This document shows, piece after piece, positions 7,950-16,055 of a stretch of 40,830 bases of DNA. The DNA is taken from the IMG/VR virus record IMGVR_UViG_3300031274_000006, positions 1 to 40,830 of that record. One strand, written 5' to 3'. How positions within the stretch are numbered: the first letter of the stretch is position 1; each line of letters starts with the position of its first letter. The notes below the pieces were generated by a model, which was given only the letters and a program-made list of their open reading frames with translations, had not been told where the DNA came from and did not search any database. The stretch comes from a virus. The position numbers and the translations under genes were made by a program.

Positions 7950-7976
7950 GGGGCGGGTGCGCGATTGGCCCGCCCC
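7950..7976 (+). terminator. GC-rich hairpin downstream of capsid genes
   Basis: GGGGCGGG (7950-7957) pairs perfectly with CCCGCCCC (7969-7976) around an 11-base loop, followed only by TTAC. It lacks a U tract, so it may be a weak or partial terminator or an mRNA-stabilising 3' structure. Either would let capsid and decoration transcripts accumulate above downstream genes. Confidence 0.5.
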
Positions 7977-7992
7977 TTACCTGGAGGACATC

Positions 7993-8286
7993 ATGGATCG
8001 ACCTGTTTCGGTATCGAGCCGCACGACAGCCGGCGCCGCCCTGACCGGTTCCGGTGCGTTGGTAGCCGTCAACATCTGTGCTGGCGCCGACGCGGCAACG
8101 GTGACGTTATACGACAACACGGCGGGCAGCGGGACCGTCATCTGCAAGCTGGGCGTAGGTATCGGGCTGAGCGCGAGCTTTTGCCCGGCGTCGCCAATCA
8201 GCGTCACCAATGGCATCTATGTCGCCCTGACCGGCACCACGCCGCAGATCAACGTCGCATACATGCATCTAGCCTGGGCAAGCTGA
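7993..8286 (+). CDS. Small probable virion protein, possible second decoration protein
   Basis: 97 residues from ATG 7993, six bases after GGAGG; a longer frame from 7957 would start inside the preceding hairpin. Beta-rich and Thr/Gly/Ala-rich (TAGAALTGSGALVAVNICAG, VTLYDNTAGSGTVICKLGVG). The NICAGADAATVTLYDNTAGSG type of sequence is common in small phage virion proteins of unknown role. It may be a paralogue-like partner of the 7543 gene, but similarity is only compositional. Confidence 0.65.
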   Translation: MDRPVSVSSRTTAGAALTGSGALVAVNICAGADAATVTLYDNTAGSGTVICKLGVGIGLSASFCPASPISVTNGIYVALTGTTPQINVAYMHLAWAS

Positions 8287-8298
8287 GGCGCGAGGCGA

Positions 8299-8320
8299 TG
8301 AACCGCCCCCACGGTGAGGG
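8299..8320. repeat. 22-bp dispersed repeat, copy 2
   Basis: Matches 1662-1683 at 21 of 22 positions. Here it sits 14 bp before the GTG start of the repeat-rich virion gene at 8335. Both copies lie in untranslated leaders of plus-strand structural genes, suggesting a shared regulatory or protein-binding element. Confidence 0.7.
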
Positions 8321-8334
8321 GGCAGAGGATAGTA

Positions 8335-10671
8335 GTGGCCTGGACTGAGCTAATCGAGAAACGCGGCACAACCAGCCGCACATACGCAGACGGGAACAAG
8401 CGCAGCTTCCACACGGTGCTGAAAACGCGCTTGCATTATGAGTCTGCGCTCGATTCCGGCGTTCTCGACGCCGAGATAGATGCCACGCCCGTTCGCGTTG
8501 ATACTGCCGCATTCGACGGTTGGCGTGTGGAGACGATGGGCTGGCACTATGCCCTGGGCCGCGACCTCCTCAACCACGGCAACGAGGACGGTTGGGTCGG
8601 GTTCGGTGGGCGCAAGGGCGCTCATTGGTTCAAGTATAGGCTGAACCGAGTCGGCTATATCCACGGTCCCACGCGGGACTGGCAGGACATCGGCGGGCTG
8701 GCGACGTATAACCGGCTCAATCTCAGCCAGCAGACAGACGCCCTGACCATCGGCCCCAATGGTGATGAGATTGTTGTCCAGGCCCACGCGACCTGGGCCA
8801 ACCTCTGGGCCACACCAGGCGGCGGGTCCATCGGCATCTCGTGGCACGTCGAGGGGCGCGGGCTGAAAGAGGAGATCAAGGTCAACCAGGCGGCTAGAGA
8901 GTGGATCGCCGCCAACCGCCCACCGACCACGCCGATTGACGAGACGTGGTTCTCGTTCCTGTTCCGGCTGGACTGGAGCGATATACCGCGCATTGTGAGA
9001 GCGGGCATCCTCCAATCGGCAGACGATGATTTTGCCGACGATGGCGAGCGCATCGAGCTGCGGGACGCGCTGGACCGCGTGCTGGCACTGATGCCGCTGG
9101 ACACCGTGAGCGTGCCGGGGACAGATGAGGGCGCTCCGATCCGCAAGCGATTTTATAGCGACGGCGGCAACCATTTTCTCGTCATCGGCGTGCGCTGCGA
9201 TACGTTGGTGGGGCTGCCTGCGGGCGACCTGGTGTTCGACCCAACGTTCACCGATGGCTATGGTGGGGATGTAGATACTGCATGCGATACGTGGATTTAT
9301 TCGGGGAAACCTACCTACAACAACGGTGCTAGAGACCGATTTGCGATTGCTGGCAGCGGCAGCACCTTGATTCGATTCGATCTATCGGCTATTCCGGCGG
9401 ACGCCACGTTCAACAGCGCCACGTTAACTCTGACGAGCCTCACTACCTCTAAGACTGTATCCAATGAGGCGCATCGCGTGCTGGAGGCAAACGGAGATTG
9501 GATTGAGGGCGCAACAAATTACGCACAGGCAGCGGCAGGAGAGCCATGCTGGGACGCGAAAGAGGCAGATGGATCGGGCGGAGTAACTACAGCGTGGGCC
9601 GGTAGTGCAGGATGCGGCACGAGCGGGACAGACTATGAGGCGTCAGCGCTAGGCTCATATAGCGATACCATAGGCGACTATGGCGATGAGGTCATGTCGC
9701 TGGCAGATATTTCTGATTGGTTCGGTTTCAGTCCGAACAGCGGTATGATCCTGATTAGAACGGATGACCAAGACGTTCTTGCTGCGAGTTCAGAATATGC
9801 GACTACCGGAGATCGTCCGGCCTTGGTGGTCGAGTACACGGCGGCGGGCGGAGCGACCTATACGCTGACCGCCGATGCAGGGAGCCTGGAGCTTGCAGGG
9901 CAGGACGCAGGGCTGACCGCAGCACGGGTGCTGACCGCCGACGCAGGTGCGTTCGAGTTCACGGGCTACGACGCCGGACTCTACCGGGGATACACGCTGG
10001 CGGCAGACGCGGGCAATGTGGAGCTTACGGGGCAGGATGCAAGCCTGCTTGTTTCCCGCCAGCTTGCGGCAGACACCGGCGCACTGGAGCTCACAGGTCA
10101 CGATGCTGGGCTCATCGCCAGCCGCCTATTGAGTGCAGATACCGGCGCGCTGGAGCTGACTGGCCACGACGCGAGCTTGCTGGTGAGCCGCCTGCTGAAC
10201 GCCGAGGCCGGCACGCTGACCTTCACCGGGCGCGATGCGACGCTGACCTACACGCCCATTGGTGGGCCGACGTACACGCTGACCGCAGACGCGGGCACGT
10301 TCACGCTCACCGGGCAGGACGCCGGACTTATCGTCTCGCGGCTGCTGAGCGCCGAGGCCGGGGCCGTGGTGCTGACCGGTCACGACGCGGAGATCGTACA
10401 CGGTTATGTGCTGACAGCGGAAGCGGGGAGCCTGGAGCTTACGGGCAACGACGCAGCACTGGTGCTGGGCAGGGTGCTGCAAGCGGAAACGGGCACCCTG
10501 GAATTGACCGGCTATGACGTGACGTTCCTGTACTCGGGTGCGCCGGCGGTCGTCACGCCAGATAGCAGGATATTCGTCATCGCGGCTGAGGATCGGGTAT
10601 ACGTCATCGTCGCAGAAGATCGCATAGACGCGATCGCCGCCGAAGATCGGACATATGTAATCAACGCATAG
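8335..10671 (+). CDS. Large repeat-rich virion protein with DNRLRE-like domain
   Basis: 778 residues. GTG 8335 follows AGAGGA; an upstream GTG at 8314 lies inside the 22-bp repeat and is less likely. Residues 1 to about 330 form a conserved-looking globular part. About 335-502 resemble a DNRLRE/carbohydrate-binding type domain (STLIRFDLSAIPADATFNSA ... RPALVVEY). Residues 509-735 hold ten 20-27-residue repeats with consensus LxADAGxxELTGxDAxLxxSR. The C-terminus carries four short AEDRxYVI-type repeats. It is probably displayed on the particle as a head fiber or decoration and may bind glycans. It lies between head proteins and connectors. No enzyme motif is seen. Confidence 0.75.
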   Translation: MAWTELIEKRGTTSRTYADGNKRSFHTVLKTRLHYESALDSGVLDAEIDATPVRVDTAAFDGWRVETMGWHYALGRDLLNHGNEDGWVGFGGRKGAHWFKYRLNRVGYIHGPTRDWQDIGGLATYNRLNLSQQTDALTIGPNGDEIVVQAHATWANLWATPGGGSIGISWHVEGRGLKEEIKVNQAAREWIAANRPPTTPIDETWFSFLFRLDWSDIPRIVRAGILQSADDDFADDGERIELRDALDRVLALMPLDTVSVPGTDEGAPIRKRFYSDGGNHFLVIGVRCDTLVGLPAGDLVFDPTFTDGYGGDVDTACDTWIYSGKPTYNNGARDRFAIAGSGSTLIRFDLSAIPADATFNSATLTLTSLTTSKTVSNEAHRVLEANGDWIEGATNYAQAAAGEPCWDAKEADGSGGVTTAWAGSAGCGTSGTDYEASALGSYSDTIGDYGDEVMSLADISDWFGFSPNSGMILIRTDDQDVLAASSEYATTGDRPALVVEYTAAGGATYTLTADAGSLELAGQDAGLTAARVLTADAGAFEFTGYDAGLYRGYTLAADAGNVELTGQDASLLVSRQLAADTGALELTGHDAGLIASRLLSADTGALELTGHDASLLVSRLLNAEAGTLTFTGRDATLTYTPIGGPTYTLTADAGTFTLTGQDAGLIVSRLLSAEAGAVVLTGHDAEIVHGYVLTAEAGSLELTGNDAALVLGRVLQAETGTLELTGYDVTFLYSGAPAVVTPDSRIFVIAAEDRVYVIVAEDRIDAIAAEDRTYVINA
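9859..10539 (+). repeat. Ten-copy intragenic repeat array (about 66-70 bp units)
   Basis: Degenerate tandem units encoding LxADxGxxELTGxDAxLxxSR within the virion protein. The seventh unit follows a TPIGGPT linker that restarts the array. Units differ widely at DNA level while keeping the protein pattern, so selection acts on protein structure, probably a beta-roll or stacked beta-strand stalk. Confidence 0.85.
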
Positions 10672-10680
10672 GAGACAATC

Positions 10681-11124
10681 ATGGCAACGTTCGTACTCAT
10701 TCCAGACTGGTTAGAGAACATGGTCGAGAACGCGGACCTGGAGAGCGACCAGTTTGTGATCGCGCTCTCGAACACGGCGCCAGGGGCAGAATCCACCGAC
10801 CCGACGGGCGACGGCGACGGCATCCTGGCCAACATCACCGAGGTCGCCTATACCAACTGCTCGTCGCGCGACATCACCACGATATTGAGCAGCCAGACCA
10901 GCAGCACCTACAATCTGGTCCTGGGGGACATCACGTTGACGGCATCGGGCGACGTGGGACCATTCAGGTACGTGTACGTCTATGACGACACGGTGACGGT
11001 GCCAGCCGATCCACTAGTCAATTACTGGGACTATGGCAGCTCGATCACCCTGCACAGCGGCGAGACGCTGCTGGTGGACATGGACGGCAGCAACGGGCTG
11101 TTCAGTATAGCCGAGCCAGTATAG
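10681..11124 (+). CDS. Phage virion protein, unknown role
   Basis: 147 residues with ATG seven bases after GGAG. The sequence FRYVYVYDDTVTVPADPLVN and YWDYGSSITLHSGETLLVDM are typical of a widespread small phage structural family usually found beside fiber-tail adaptor genes. It is predicted all-beta. The neighbouring downstream adaptor gene supports a role in fiber attachment or tail tip, though the gene lies before the head connectors. Confidence 0.7.
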   Translation: MATFVLIPDWLENMVENADLESDQFVIALSNTAPGAESTDPTGDGDGILANITEVAYTNCSSRDITTILSSQTSSTYNLVLGDITLTASGDVGPFRYVYVYDDTVTVPADPLVNYWDYGSSITLHSGETLLVDMDGSNGLFSIAEPV

Positions 11125-11134
11125 GCGGTGAGCC

Positions 11135-11455
11135 ATGGCGTTCTATCAGTTCCCTGAAAAGGACCCGTCGGCGGTGCTCGATTTCGTGTTTGACTGGAAG
11201 GCGCTGACCAACGGCTCAGGCGACGCCGACGATGGCGACTGGCTGGGCAGCGGGGAGACGATCACCGACCACACCATCACGGTGCCGGATGGTATCACGG
11301 TGGACTCGTCAAGCCTGACGGATACGAACACGTCGGTGACGGTATGGCTCTCTGGCGGCACGGCATACCAGGACTATATCGTGGCCTGCAAGATCGTGAC
11401 CTCCGCCGGTCGCACGGACGAGCGCAGCGGCATCGTGCCGGTGAGGGACCGTTGA
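11135..11455 (+). CDS. Phage fiber-tail adaptor-like protein
   Basis: 106 residues. The pattern EKDPSAVLDFVFDWKAL, SGETITDHTITVPDGITVDS, TSVTVWLSGGTAYQDYIVAC and the final TSAGRTDERSGIVPVRDR matches the short beta-sandwich family annotated as phage fiber-tail adaptors. ATG 11135, with GGCGG upstream, is a weak ribosome site. The stop is followed immediately by the ATG of the glycosyltransferase (no gap), so the two are translationally linked. Confidence 0.78.
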   Translation: MAFYQFPEKDPSAVLDFVFDWKALTNGSGDADDGDWLGSGETITDHTITVPDGITVDSSSLTDTNTSVTVWLSGGTAYQDYIVACKIVTSAGRTDERSGIVPVRDR

Positions 11456-12637
11456 ATGCGAATCCTATGGAGCAGTAACGCCCTGTGGGCCAATACCGGC
11501 TACGGCGTCCAGGCAAAGCACCTGCTGCCACGGCTGCGCGCGCTGGGGCACGACGTGGCACAGTTCGCGTGGTACGGCTTGCAGGGGTCGTGCATCGAGG
11601 CCGACGGGATACGCATCTACCCGGGGCTGCACGACCCGTGGGGCCTCGACATCATCCAGGGCCACATCAAGCACCACGACGCGGACCTGCTGGTGTCGCT
11701 GCAAGACATATGGGTGCTGCCCGACAACTACGCCGACATGATCCACGAGGTGGGCGCCAAGTTCGCACCGTGGTTCCCGGTGGACCACGACCCGATCCAA
11801 CAGCTCGTCGTGGACCGGGCGGCGACGTCGGACTATCCGTTGGTGTACTCACAGCACGGTGCGCGGGCGGCGGAGGCCGCTGGGCTTGAGGCGCGCTACA
11901 TGCCGTTGGGCATCAGCGACGAGTATCTGAACGCCACCATCACCAAAGCGGAGGCACGCGACAAGCTCGAATGGCCGCAGGACGCCTACGTGCTGACGAT
12001 GGTCGCAGCCAACAAGTCGATGCCGTCGCGCAAGTCATTTCCCGAGGTGCTGCAGGCGTTCAAGCAGTTCCGTGCCAGGCACGAGGAAGCGCTGCTGTAC
12101 GTGCACACGCATACCAATGCATCGGGCGGCGTCGACTTTGAGAAGATCCTGAAGCGCCTTGAGCTGCCCGAGGACAGCGTGCGGTTCCCGAATCAATACC
12201 TGAATGCGATCGGCGCGCTGGGCGAGGACTATCTGGCGGCGGTCTACCGTGCGTCTGACTGCCACCTGTCACCGTCGCACGCCGAGGGCTTTGGGCTGCC
12301 GATTGTGGAGGCCCAGGCGTGCGGGACGCCGGTCATCACGACCAAGTGGGTGAGCATGCCCGAGCTAACGTGGAACGGGCTCATGGTCAAACCCATGCAG
12401 CTCGAATGGACGCCAATGAACTCGTGGAATGCCGTACCCGGCGTGGACGATATTCTGTGGGCGATGGAGAGCATCTATCGCTGGTCGCCGGACTATCGCC
12501 AACACCACGGCGCGAGAGGGCAGCAGGCGGCGTCACACTATAGCTGGGATGTGATCGTGCGGGATTACTGGGCGCCGTTCCTTGAGGAAGTGGAGGAGGA
12601 AATACGTGGCGAAGACGCACGCGATAGTGGGAATTAG
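11456..12637 (+). CDS. GT4-type (GT-B) glycosyltransferase
   Basis: 393 residues. The N-terminal domain begins [17 protein letters not shown], a GT-B acceptor-domain start with a glycine loop. The donor-binding domain carries the E-x7-E motif in [21 protein letters not shown]277 and E285, the hallmark of GT4 enzymes. Phage GT4 enzymes can glycosylate virion proteins, phage DNA or host surface glycans. The ATG directly abuts the previous stop and the 3' end overlaps the next gene, placing it in the late structural operon. That argues for modification of a virion protein rather than early takeover. Confidence 0.9.
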   Translation: MRILWSSNALWANTGYGVQAKHLLPRLRALGHDVAQFAWYGLQGSCIEADGIRIYPGLHDPWGLDIIQGHIKHHDADLLVSLQDIWVLPDNYADMIHEVGAKFAPWFPVDHDPIQQLVVDRAATSDYPLVYSQHGARAAEAAGLEARYMPLGISDEYLNATITKAEARDKLEWPQDAYVLTMVAANKSMPSRKSFPEVLQAFKQFRARHEEALLYVHTHTNASGGVDFEKILKRLELPEDSVRFPNQYLNAIGALGEDYLAAVYRASDCHLSPSHAEGFGLPIVEAQACGTPVITTKWVSMPELTWNGLMVKPMQLEWTPMNSWNAVPGVDDILWAMESIYRWSPDYRQHHGARGQQAASHYSWDVIVRDYWAPFLEEVEEEIRGEDARDSGN

Positions 12638-12824
12638 TCTGCTAGACAAAGTTGCCTCAGCGCTGCTGATTGACCCTGGCTTGGTGCGACGTATCGTGTT
12701 GGATCTGCCCTATGACGACGTAGCCGTCGCCTACGTAGAGACGCTGGTAGACAAGAAGATGCTTGAGATCGAGTGGGATATGTCCGGCATAGTGATACAC
12801 GGCGGGCCCGGCAGTGCCGACTGA
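12606..12824 (+). CDS. Small unknown protein between two glycosyltransferases
   Basis: 72 residues from GTG 12606, seven bases after GGAGGAGG inside the end of the GT4 gene; a longer frame from 12582 is disfavoured by the ribosome site. It looks like a small alpha/beta protein ([40 protein letters not shown]). Its stop overlaps the next start by 11 bp. No family is recognised. Location suggests a partner of the glycosylation genes. Confidence 0.65.
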   Translation: MAKTHAIVGISLLDKVASALLIDPGLVRRIVLDLPYDDVAVAYVETLVDKKMLEIEWDMSGIVIHGGPGSAD

Positions 12825-13425
12825 CTATCTGCTGCAGCACGCGCGTGACGAATACCAGTGCTGCCTGGACGTGTCCGCGCCAATCCACCAAGCCTATGCG
12901 CAGCGGCACGGACTAGAGTACCGACGCTACGACGGCGCGACGCTGCTGCGATATACCGGCCACTGGGATGCGGTCTATCATATGCTGAACCTGATGGACG
13001 AACCCGGCACGCGGTGGGTCTACTGGGTGGATGCGGACGCGCTGATCGTGGACGATGCGGAGCTTCACGAGGCGCTGCCCTCCTGGGCCAGGCTGGGGAT
13101 GTGCAGGCACCCGAACCCGCCGCATTTCAACTGTGGCGTGCTGTTCATTCGCAACACGCTGGCCACCCGCATCTGGCTCGGAGACGTGCTCAAGGGAGCG
13201 CCAGGGCATTGGCCGCATTACCAGCAGGCCATCATGAACGATCTGCTCGAGATGCGGCGCTGGTCGGGGCTGTGTACGCGGATGGACGATGTGTGGAATA
13301 GCACCGTGGTTCTGGACGGGCCGGTCGATTGCCACATTCGCGCCTGGCACGCAGGCGGGCCGCCGGAGAGGCGAGCGCAGCGAATGGCCGAGGAGATAGC
13401 GCAGCGAGGGATAGACTATGGCTAG
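12814..13425 (+). CDS. GT-A glycosyltransferase-like protein with DxD motif
   Basis: 203 residues. The pattern YAQRHGLEYRRYDG, HWDAVYHMLNLMDEPGTRWV, YWVDADALIVDD (D73-A-D75, metal/nucleotide-sugar site), then FNCGVLFIRNT and YQQAIMNDLLE is that of nucleotide-diphospho-sugar transferases of the galactosyltransferase GMA12/MNN10 type. The ending HAGGPPERR fits a substrate-binding histidine segment. The GTG start overlaps the preceding gene by 11 bp. It is short, as phage forms often are. Together with the GT4 enzyme it may build a two-step glycan. Confidence 0.82.
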   Translation: MPTDYLLQHARDEYQCCLDVSAPIHQAYAQRHGLEYRRYDGATLLRYTGHWDAVYHMLNLMDEPGTRWVYWVDADALIVDDAELHEALPSWARLGMCRHPNPPHFNCGVLFIRNTLATRIWLGDVLKGAPGHWPHYQQAIMNDLLEMRRWSGLCTRMDDVWNSTVVLDGPVDCHIRAWHAGGPPERRAQRMAEEIAQRGIDYG

Positions 13426-13999
13426 AGATGGCATGGGTAACTTGATCCAGCGGGTGCGCCTGCTGGCGAACGCCAACACCGACGAGTGGACATATGGCAC
13501 CCGCACCTATTGGACCGACGATCTGATCGAGGACCAGCTCGACCTGCACCGGGTGGAGTATATGGAGCAGGCATCGCCTATCCCGGTGAATGTGGGCGGC
13601 TCGACGGCTTACCACGATTACAAGCTATCCCACGGCTATCTGGAGGAAGCGGAGAGCGGCACGGCAAACTGGTCGGTGCTTGACAGTGCCGGCACGCTGG
13701 CCGGGACGGCGACCTACACGACCAATTACGAGGCCGGGTTGATTACCTTCACCGCCGACACGCGCGGCACGACGATGACCGTGCGCTACAACACCTACGA
13801 CGTGTTCGCGGCGGCGGCGGACATCTGGCGCACGCGCGCGTCCAACGTGGCCCTGTACTATGACATCCGCGAGGGGGAGCATTCGCTCTCTCGCTCGCAG
13901 ATGTTCGACCACTGCATCCGGCAGGCGACGATAATGGATAGCAAGAGCGGCATTGCAGGCGGCGGCATGACAAGGATGTATCGCAGTGACCTTAACTGA
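13418..13999 (+). CDS. Head-tail connector (adaptor) protein
   Basis: 193 residues, ATG overlapping the glycosyltransferase end by 8 bp. The N-terminal segment NLIQRVRLLANANTDEWTYG, then WTDDLIEDQLDLHR, is a familiar start of phage gp6/gp15-like connector proteins. A beta-rich insert follows, and a C-terminal helix (AAADIWRTRASNVALYYDIR) packs as in adaptors. It begins the connector block and is expected to dock on the portal. Confidence 0.78.
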   Translation: MARDGMGNLIQRVRLLANANTDEWTYGTRTYWTDDLIEDQLDLHRVEYMEQASPIPVNVGGSTAYHDYKLSHGYLEEAESGTANWSVLDSAGTLAGTATYTTNYEAGLITFTADTRGTTMTVRYNTYDVFAAAADIWRTRASNVALYYDIREGEHSLSRSQMFDHCIRQATIMDSKSGIAGGGMTRMYRSDLN

Positions 14000-14360
14000 C
14001 GGCGAACTGGAATCCATACGGCTTGACTTTGAGGAGCAGATTCTCGACCAGACCTGCACCATCCAAACGCTGACGCTCACTGCCGATGGGCTGGGCAGCT
14101 TTACGAAGACGTGGGCCGATACTTACAAGAATGTGCCTTGCCGGCTGGGCGTGGACAGCCGCGCGGCAGCGCTGGGCATCATTGGCGAGCGCGAGAGCTA
14201 TCCCGACAGCTACACGCTGAATGTGATGCACGACCAGGCCATTGCGGAGGGCGATCGCGTCGTGGCCGGTGGCGTGACCTACGAGGTGACGCACGTCAAG
14301 GACAGCAGCGTGCAATGGGTATTCCTACGCGCGGCGCAACTGAGGCGACTAGATGGCTGA
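13986..14360 (+). CDS. Head closure / head-tail joining protein
   Basis: 124 residues; GTG 13986 overlaps the previous gene by 14 bp. The beta-barrel pattern QTCTIQTLTLTADGLGSFTK ... TYKNVPCRLG ... YTLNVMHDQAIAEGDRVVAG is the head-closure (stopper, SPP1 gp16-like) family, which seals the portal channel after packaging. Order adaptor, closure, gp10-like and terminator is the standard siphovirus connector layout. Confidence 0.83.
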   Translation: MTLTDGELESIRLDFEEQILDQTCTIQTLTLTADGLGSFTKTWADTYKNVPCRLGVDSRAAALGIIGERESYPDSYTLNVMHDQAIAEGDRVVAGGVTYEVTHVKDSSVQWVFLRAAQLRRLDG

Positions 14361-14712
14361 CTTTGAGGTCAAGGTCGATTACAACAAGCTGGACCGGATG
14401 GTCCGGCGGATGGGCTTCAAGGTGGAGGATCTGATCGAGAAAACGGCGCGCGACACGGCAAGCCAGGCTTCCGCCAACACGGTGCGCGTGGATACAGGGT
14501 TGATGAAGAACTCCTGGGATGCGCGCAAAGAGGGGCGCTTTAGCTGGGCTGTGGGTGACTACGGGTGTGGGTATGCGTGGTTCCACGAGCACGGCTTCCA
14601 CCACTGGATTACGAGCGCCTGGATACCGGCGACGCCGATGCTGCTGCCGGCGTTCACGCAGCAGTGGGACGTGTTCACGCGCTCGCTTCACCGCGCGGGG
14701 GTGCTGCTATGA
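14353..14712 (+). CDS. HK97 gp10-like neck/tail completion protein
   Basis: 119 residues with ATG overlapping the previous gene by 8 bp. The pattern SQASANTVRVDTGLMKNSWD followed by a beta-turn-rich segment, then YAWFHEHGFHHW and a C-terminal helix, is characteristic of the HK97 gp10 family, with the VDTGxLxxS core. These proteins sit at the head-tail interface. ATGA overlap with the next gene. Confidence 0.85.
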   Translation: MADFEVKVDYNKLDRMVRRMGFKVEDLIEKTARDTASQASANTVRVDTGLMKNSWDARKEGRFSWAVGDYGCGYAWFHEHGFHHWITSAWIPATPMLLPAFTQQWDVFTRSLHRAGVLL

Positions 14713-15155
14713 CCGTACCTGAATCGCCAACTGAAGCCGCGCTCTACACCACCCTGACCGGCGGCACGGCGCTGACGGCACTCCTGGCGGGCACGGCGAG
14801 CGTCTACAACACCGTCATCCCCGCCGGGGCCAGCTATCCGTGCGTCGTGTTCAATCTGGCGGCGGGGCTCGACGCCAACGACGAGCCGGGCCACAGGCGC
14901 CACCAGGAGGAGTACCAGGTCAAGGTGGTGGACCAGACGAGCATGGCCCACGCTGGCAGCGTGGCGGCGCAGATCGATACGCTGCTGCACGCCGTCGGGC
15001 CGGGCACGGCAAGCAACCTGAGCGTTTCGGGCTACCGCGTCCTGTTTCAGGAGCGGGTGCGCCCGGTGCGATATGTCGAATCGTCGGCAGAGGGCCAGCG
15101 ATTCTATCATGCAGGCGGCATCTATCGGGTGCGCCTAGAGGAAGGGACATCATGA
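14709..15155 (+). CDS. Tail terminator / tail completion protein (DUF3168-like)
   Basis: 148 residues from ATG 14709, coupled by ATGA overlap. The sequence LYTTLTGGTALTALLAGTAS, AGASYPCVVFNLAAGLDAND and YQVKVVDQTSMAHAGSVAAQ matches tail terminator proteins (lambda gpU/DUF3168). These cap the tail tube and join it to the head. An extended frame from 14565 would overlap the previous gene and has no supporting ribosome site. Confidence 0.83.
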   Translation: MTVPESPTEAALYTTLTGGTALTALLAGTASVYNTVIPAGASYPCVVFNLAAGLDANDEPGHRRHQEEYQVKVVDQTSMAHAGSVAAQIDTLLHAVGPGTASNLSVSGYRVLFQERVRPVRYVESSAEGQRFYHAGGIYRVRLEEGTS

Positions 15156-15556
15156 GCTCTACATCTCATACTGGCGAAGCATTGGTCGTGACGTGGAACG
15201 CGGACGCCCTCGAAGCGGATTTCCGCACGCTCACGATCACGGAGACGGTCAACGACGCGGACGGCACCAGCGGCGCGGATGCCTACGTGCGGCACCTGCC
15301 GACGCAGACGGACGCCAACATCGCCCTGGAGCTGGTGAGCATCACCGGCACGGCAGGAACGGCCACGTGGGCCGGCCTGGTGCCAGAGGGCACCGGCACG
15401 CTGGTGTGGTATCCTGAGGGGACGGCCACCGGCTATCGTTACGGATCGGTATCCTGCTACGTCAGCGGGCGCACCGAGACAATACCCTATAACGACGTGG
15501 CGACCTGGGCGATCACGTTCCTGCCGCAGTCGGCCATCACGCACGGGTTCAACTAA
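15152..15556 (+). CDS. Major tail (tube) protein
   Basis: 134 residues from ATG 15152, with GGAAGGG upstream and ATGA overlap. All-beta and Thr/Gly-rich, with DALEADFRTLTITETVNDAD and ending TWAITFLPQSAITHGFN. Position between tail terminator and tail chaperones defines it as the tube subunit. It is shorter than many tube proteins and has no added Ig domain. The stop overlaps the next ATG by one base. Confidence 0.82.
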   Translation: MSSTSHTGEALVVTWNADALEADFRTLTITETVNDADGTSGADAYVRHLPTQTDANIALELVSITGTAGTATWAGLVPEGTGTLVWYPEGTATGYRYGSVSCYVSGRTETIPYNDVATWAITFLPQSAITHGFN

Positions 15557-15900
15557 TGGCCGATGCGCTGAAGCTCACCAAGACCGTCAAGTTTGGGGGC
15601 TATGAGGCCGAGGTGGTTCACGGCGCATTCCCAGCACAGCGGTTCCACGGCGCCTTCGTGGAGATCCTCAAGGGCCAGCTCCAGACCGGGTTCTTCGAGC
15701 GTGACACACAGCCGCTCCTGGCCTTTGTCGAGAGTTGGACCGCGCCGGGCGACTGCCACGACCTCAAGGCGTGGGAAGCGCTCGACTGGATCACCGAATA
15801 CGGGGCGCTGCGCCGGGCGATCCTCGACATCGTGAACGAGCATCTGGAGAAGGTCGGGGGCGACCTCCCAAACTCGCCAAGCGCACCTACCTCGAGCTGA
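15556..15900 (+). CDS. Tail assembly chaperone, short form (gpG-like)
   Basis: 114 residues. The small alpha/beta protein (VKFGGYEAEVVHGAFPAQRF, LKAWEALDWITEYGALRRAI) lies between tube and tape-measure genes, where tail assembly chaperones are expected. Codons 105-106 (CCA AAC at 15868-15873) with the preceding C form the canonical slippery heptamer C CCA AAC. Ribosomes that stay in frame end at TGA 15898-15900; those that slip back one base make the long form. Confidence 0.85.
   Translation: MADALKLTKTVKFGGYEAEVVHGAFPAQRFHGAFVEILKGQLQTGFFERDTQPLLAFVESWTAPGDCHDLKAWEALDWITEYGALRRAILDIVNEHLEKVGGDLPNSPSAPTSS
15867..15873 (+). promoter_or_regulatory. Programmed -1 ribosomal frameshift heptamer C CCA AAC
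   Basis: Zero-frame codons are CTC CCA AAC; slipping back one base re-pairs as CCC AAA. This exactly fits the X XXY YYZ rule. It sits near the end of the short chaperone frame, and the -1 frame is open for 60 more codons. Confidence 0.85.
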
Positions 15901-16055
15901 GGCACGGGGGCGCGATGGAATGGGACGTGATCCGCGTGCTGCTGGCGCAGCGGTTCAACTGGACATTGACCTACATCGACAGCCTGAGCGTGGTTGACGT
16001 CATGTCGGTGATGGCCGTCTTGGATGGCATGGGGAAGGCACAGGATGGGAGTTAA
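15873..16055 (+). CDS. Frameshift extension of tail assembly chaperone (gpGT-like C-terminus)
   Basis: The -1 frame read after slipping at 15867-15873. It adds 60 residues (LAKRTYLELRHGGAMEWDVI ... GMGKAQDGS) to the first 106 residues of the short form, giving a 166-residue fusion. No start codon with a ribosome site is seen for separate expression. In lambda-like phages the minor frameshifted product binds the tape measure and recruits tube protein; about a few percent slippage is usual in the family. A small stem (CCTC 15890-15893 with GAGG 15899-15902) lies downstream. The end overlaps the tape measure start. Confidence 0.83.
   Translation, partial: LAKRTYLELRHGGAMEWDVIRVLLAQRFNWTLTYIDSLSVVDVMSVMAVLDGMGKAQDGS

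Noticed and set aside
8350-9174. Long minus-strand open frame (274 codons)
   Set aside because: It lies wholly inside the 8335 virion gene in a GC-rich shadow frame, with no ribosome site or coupled neighbours.
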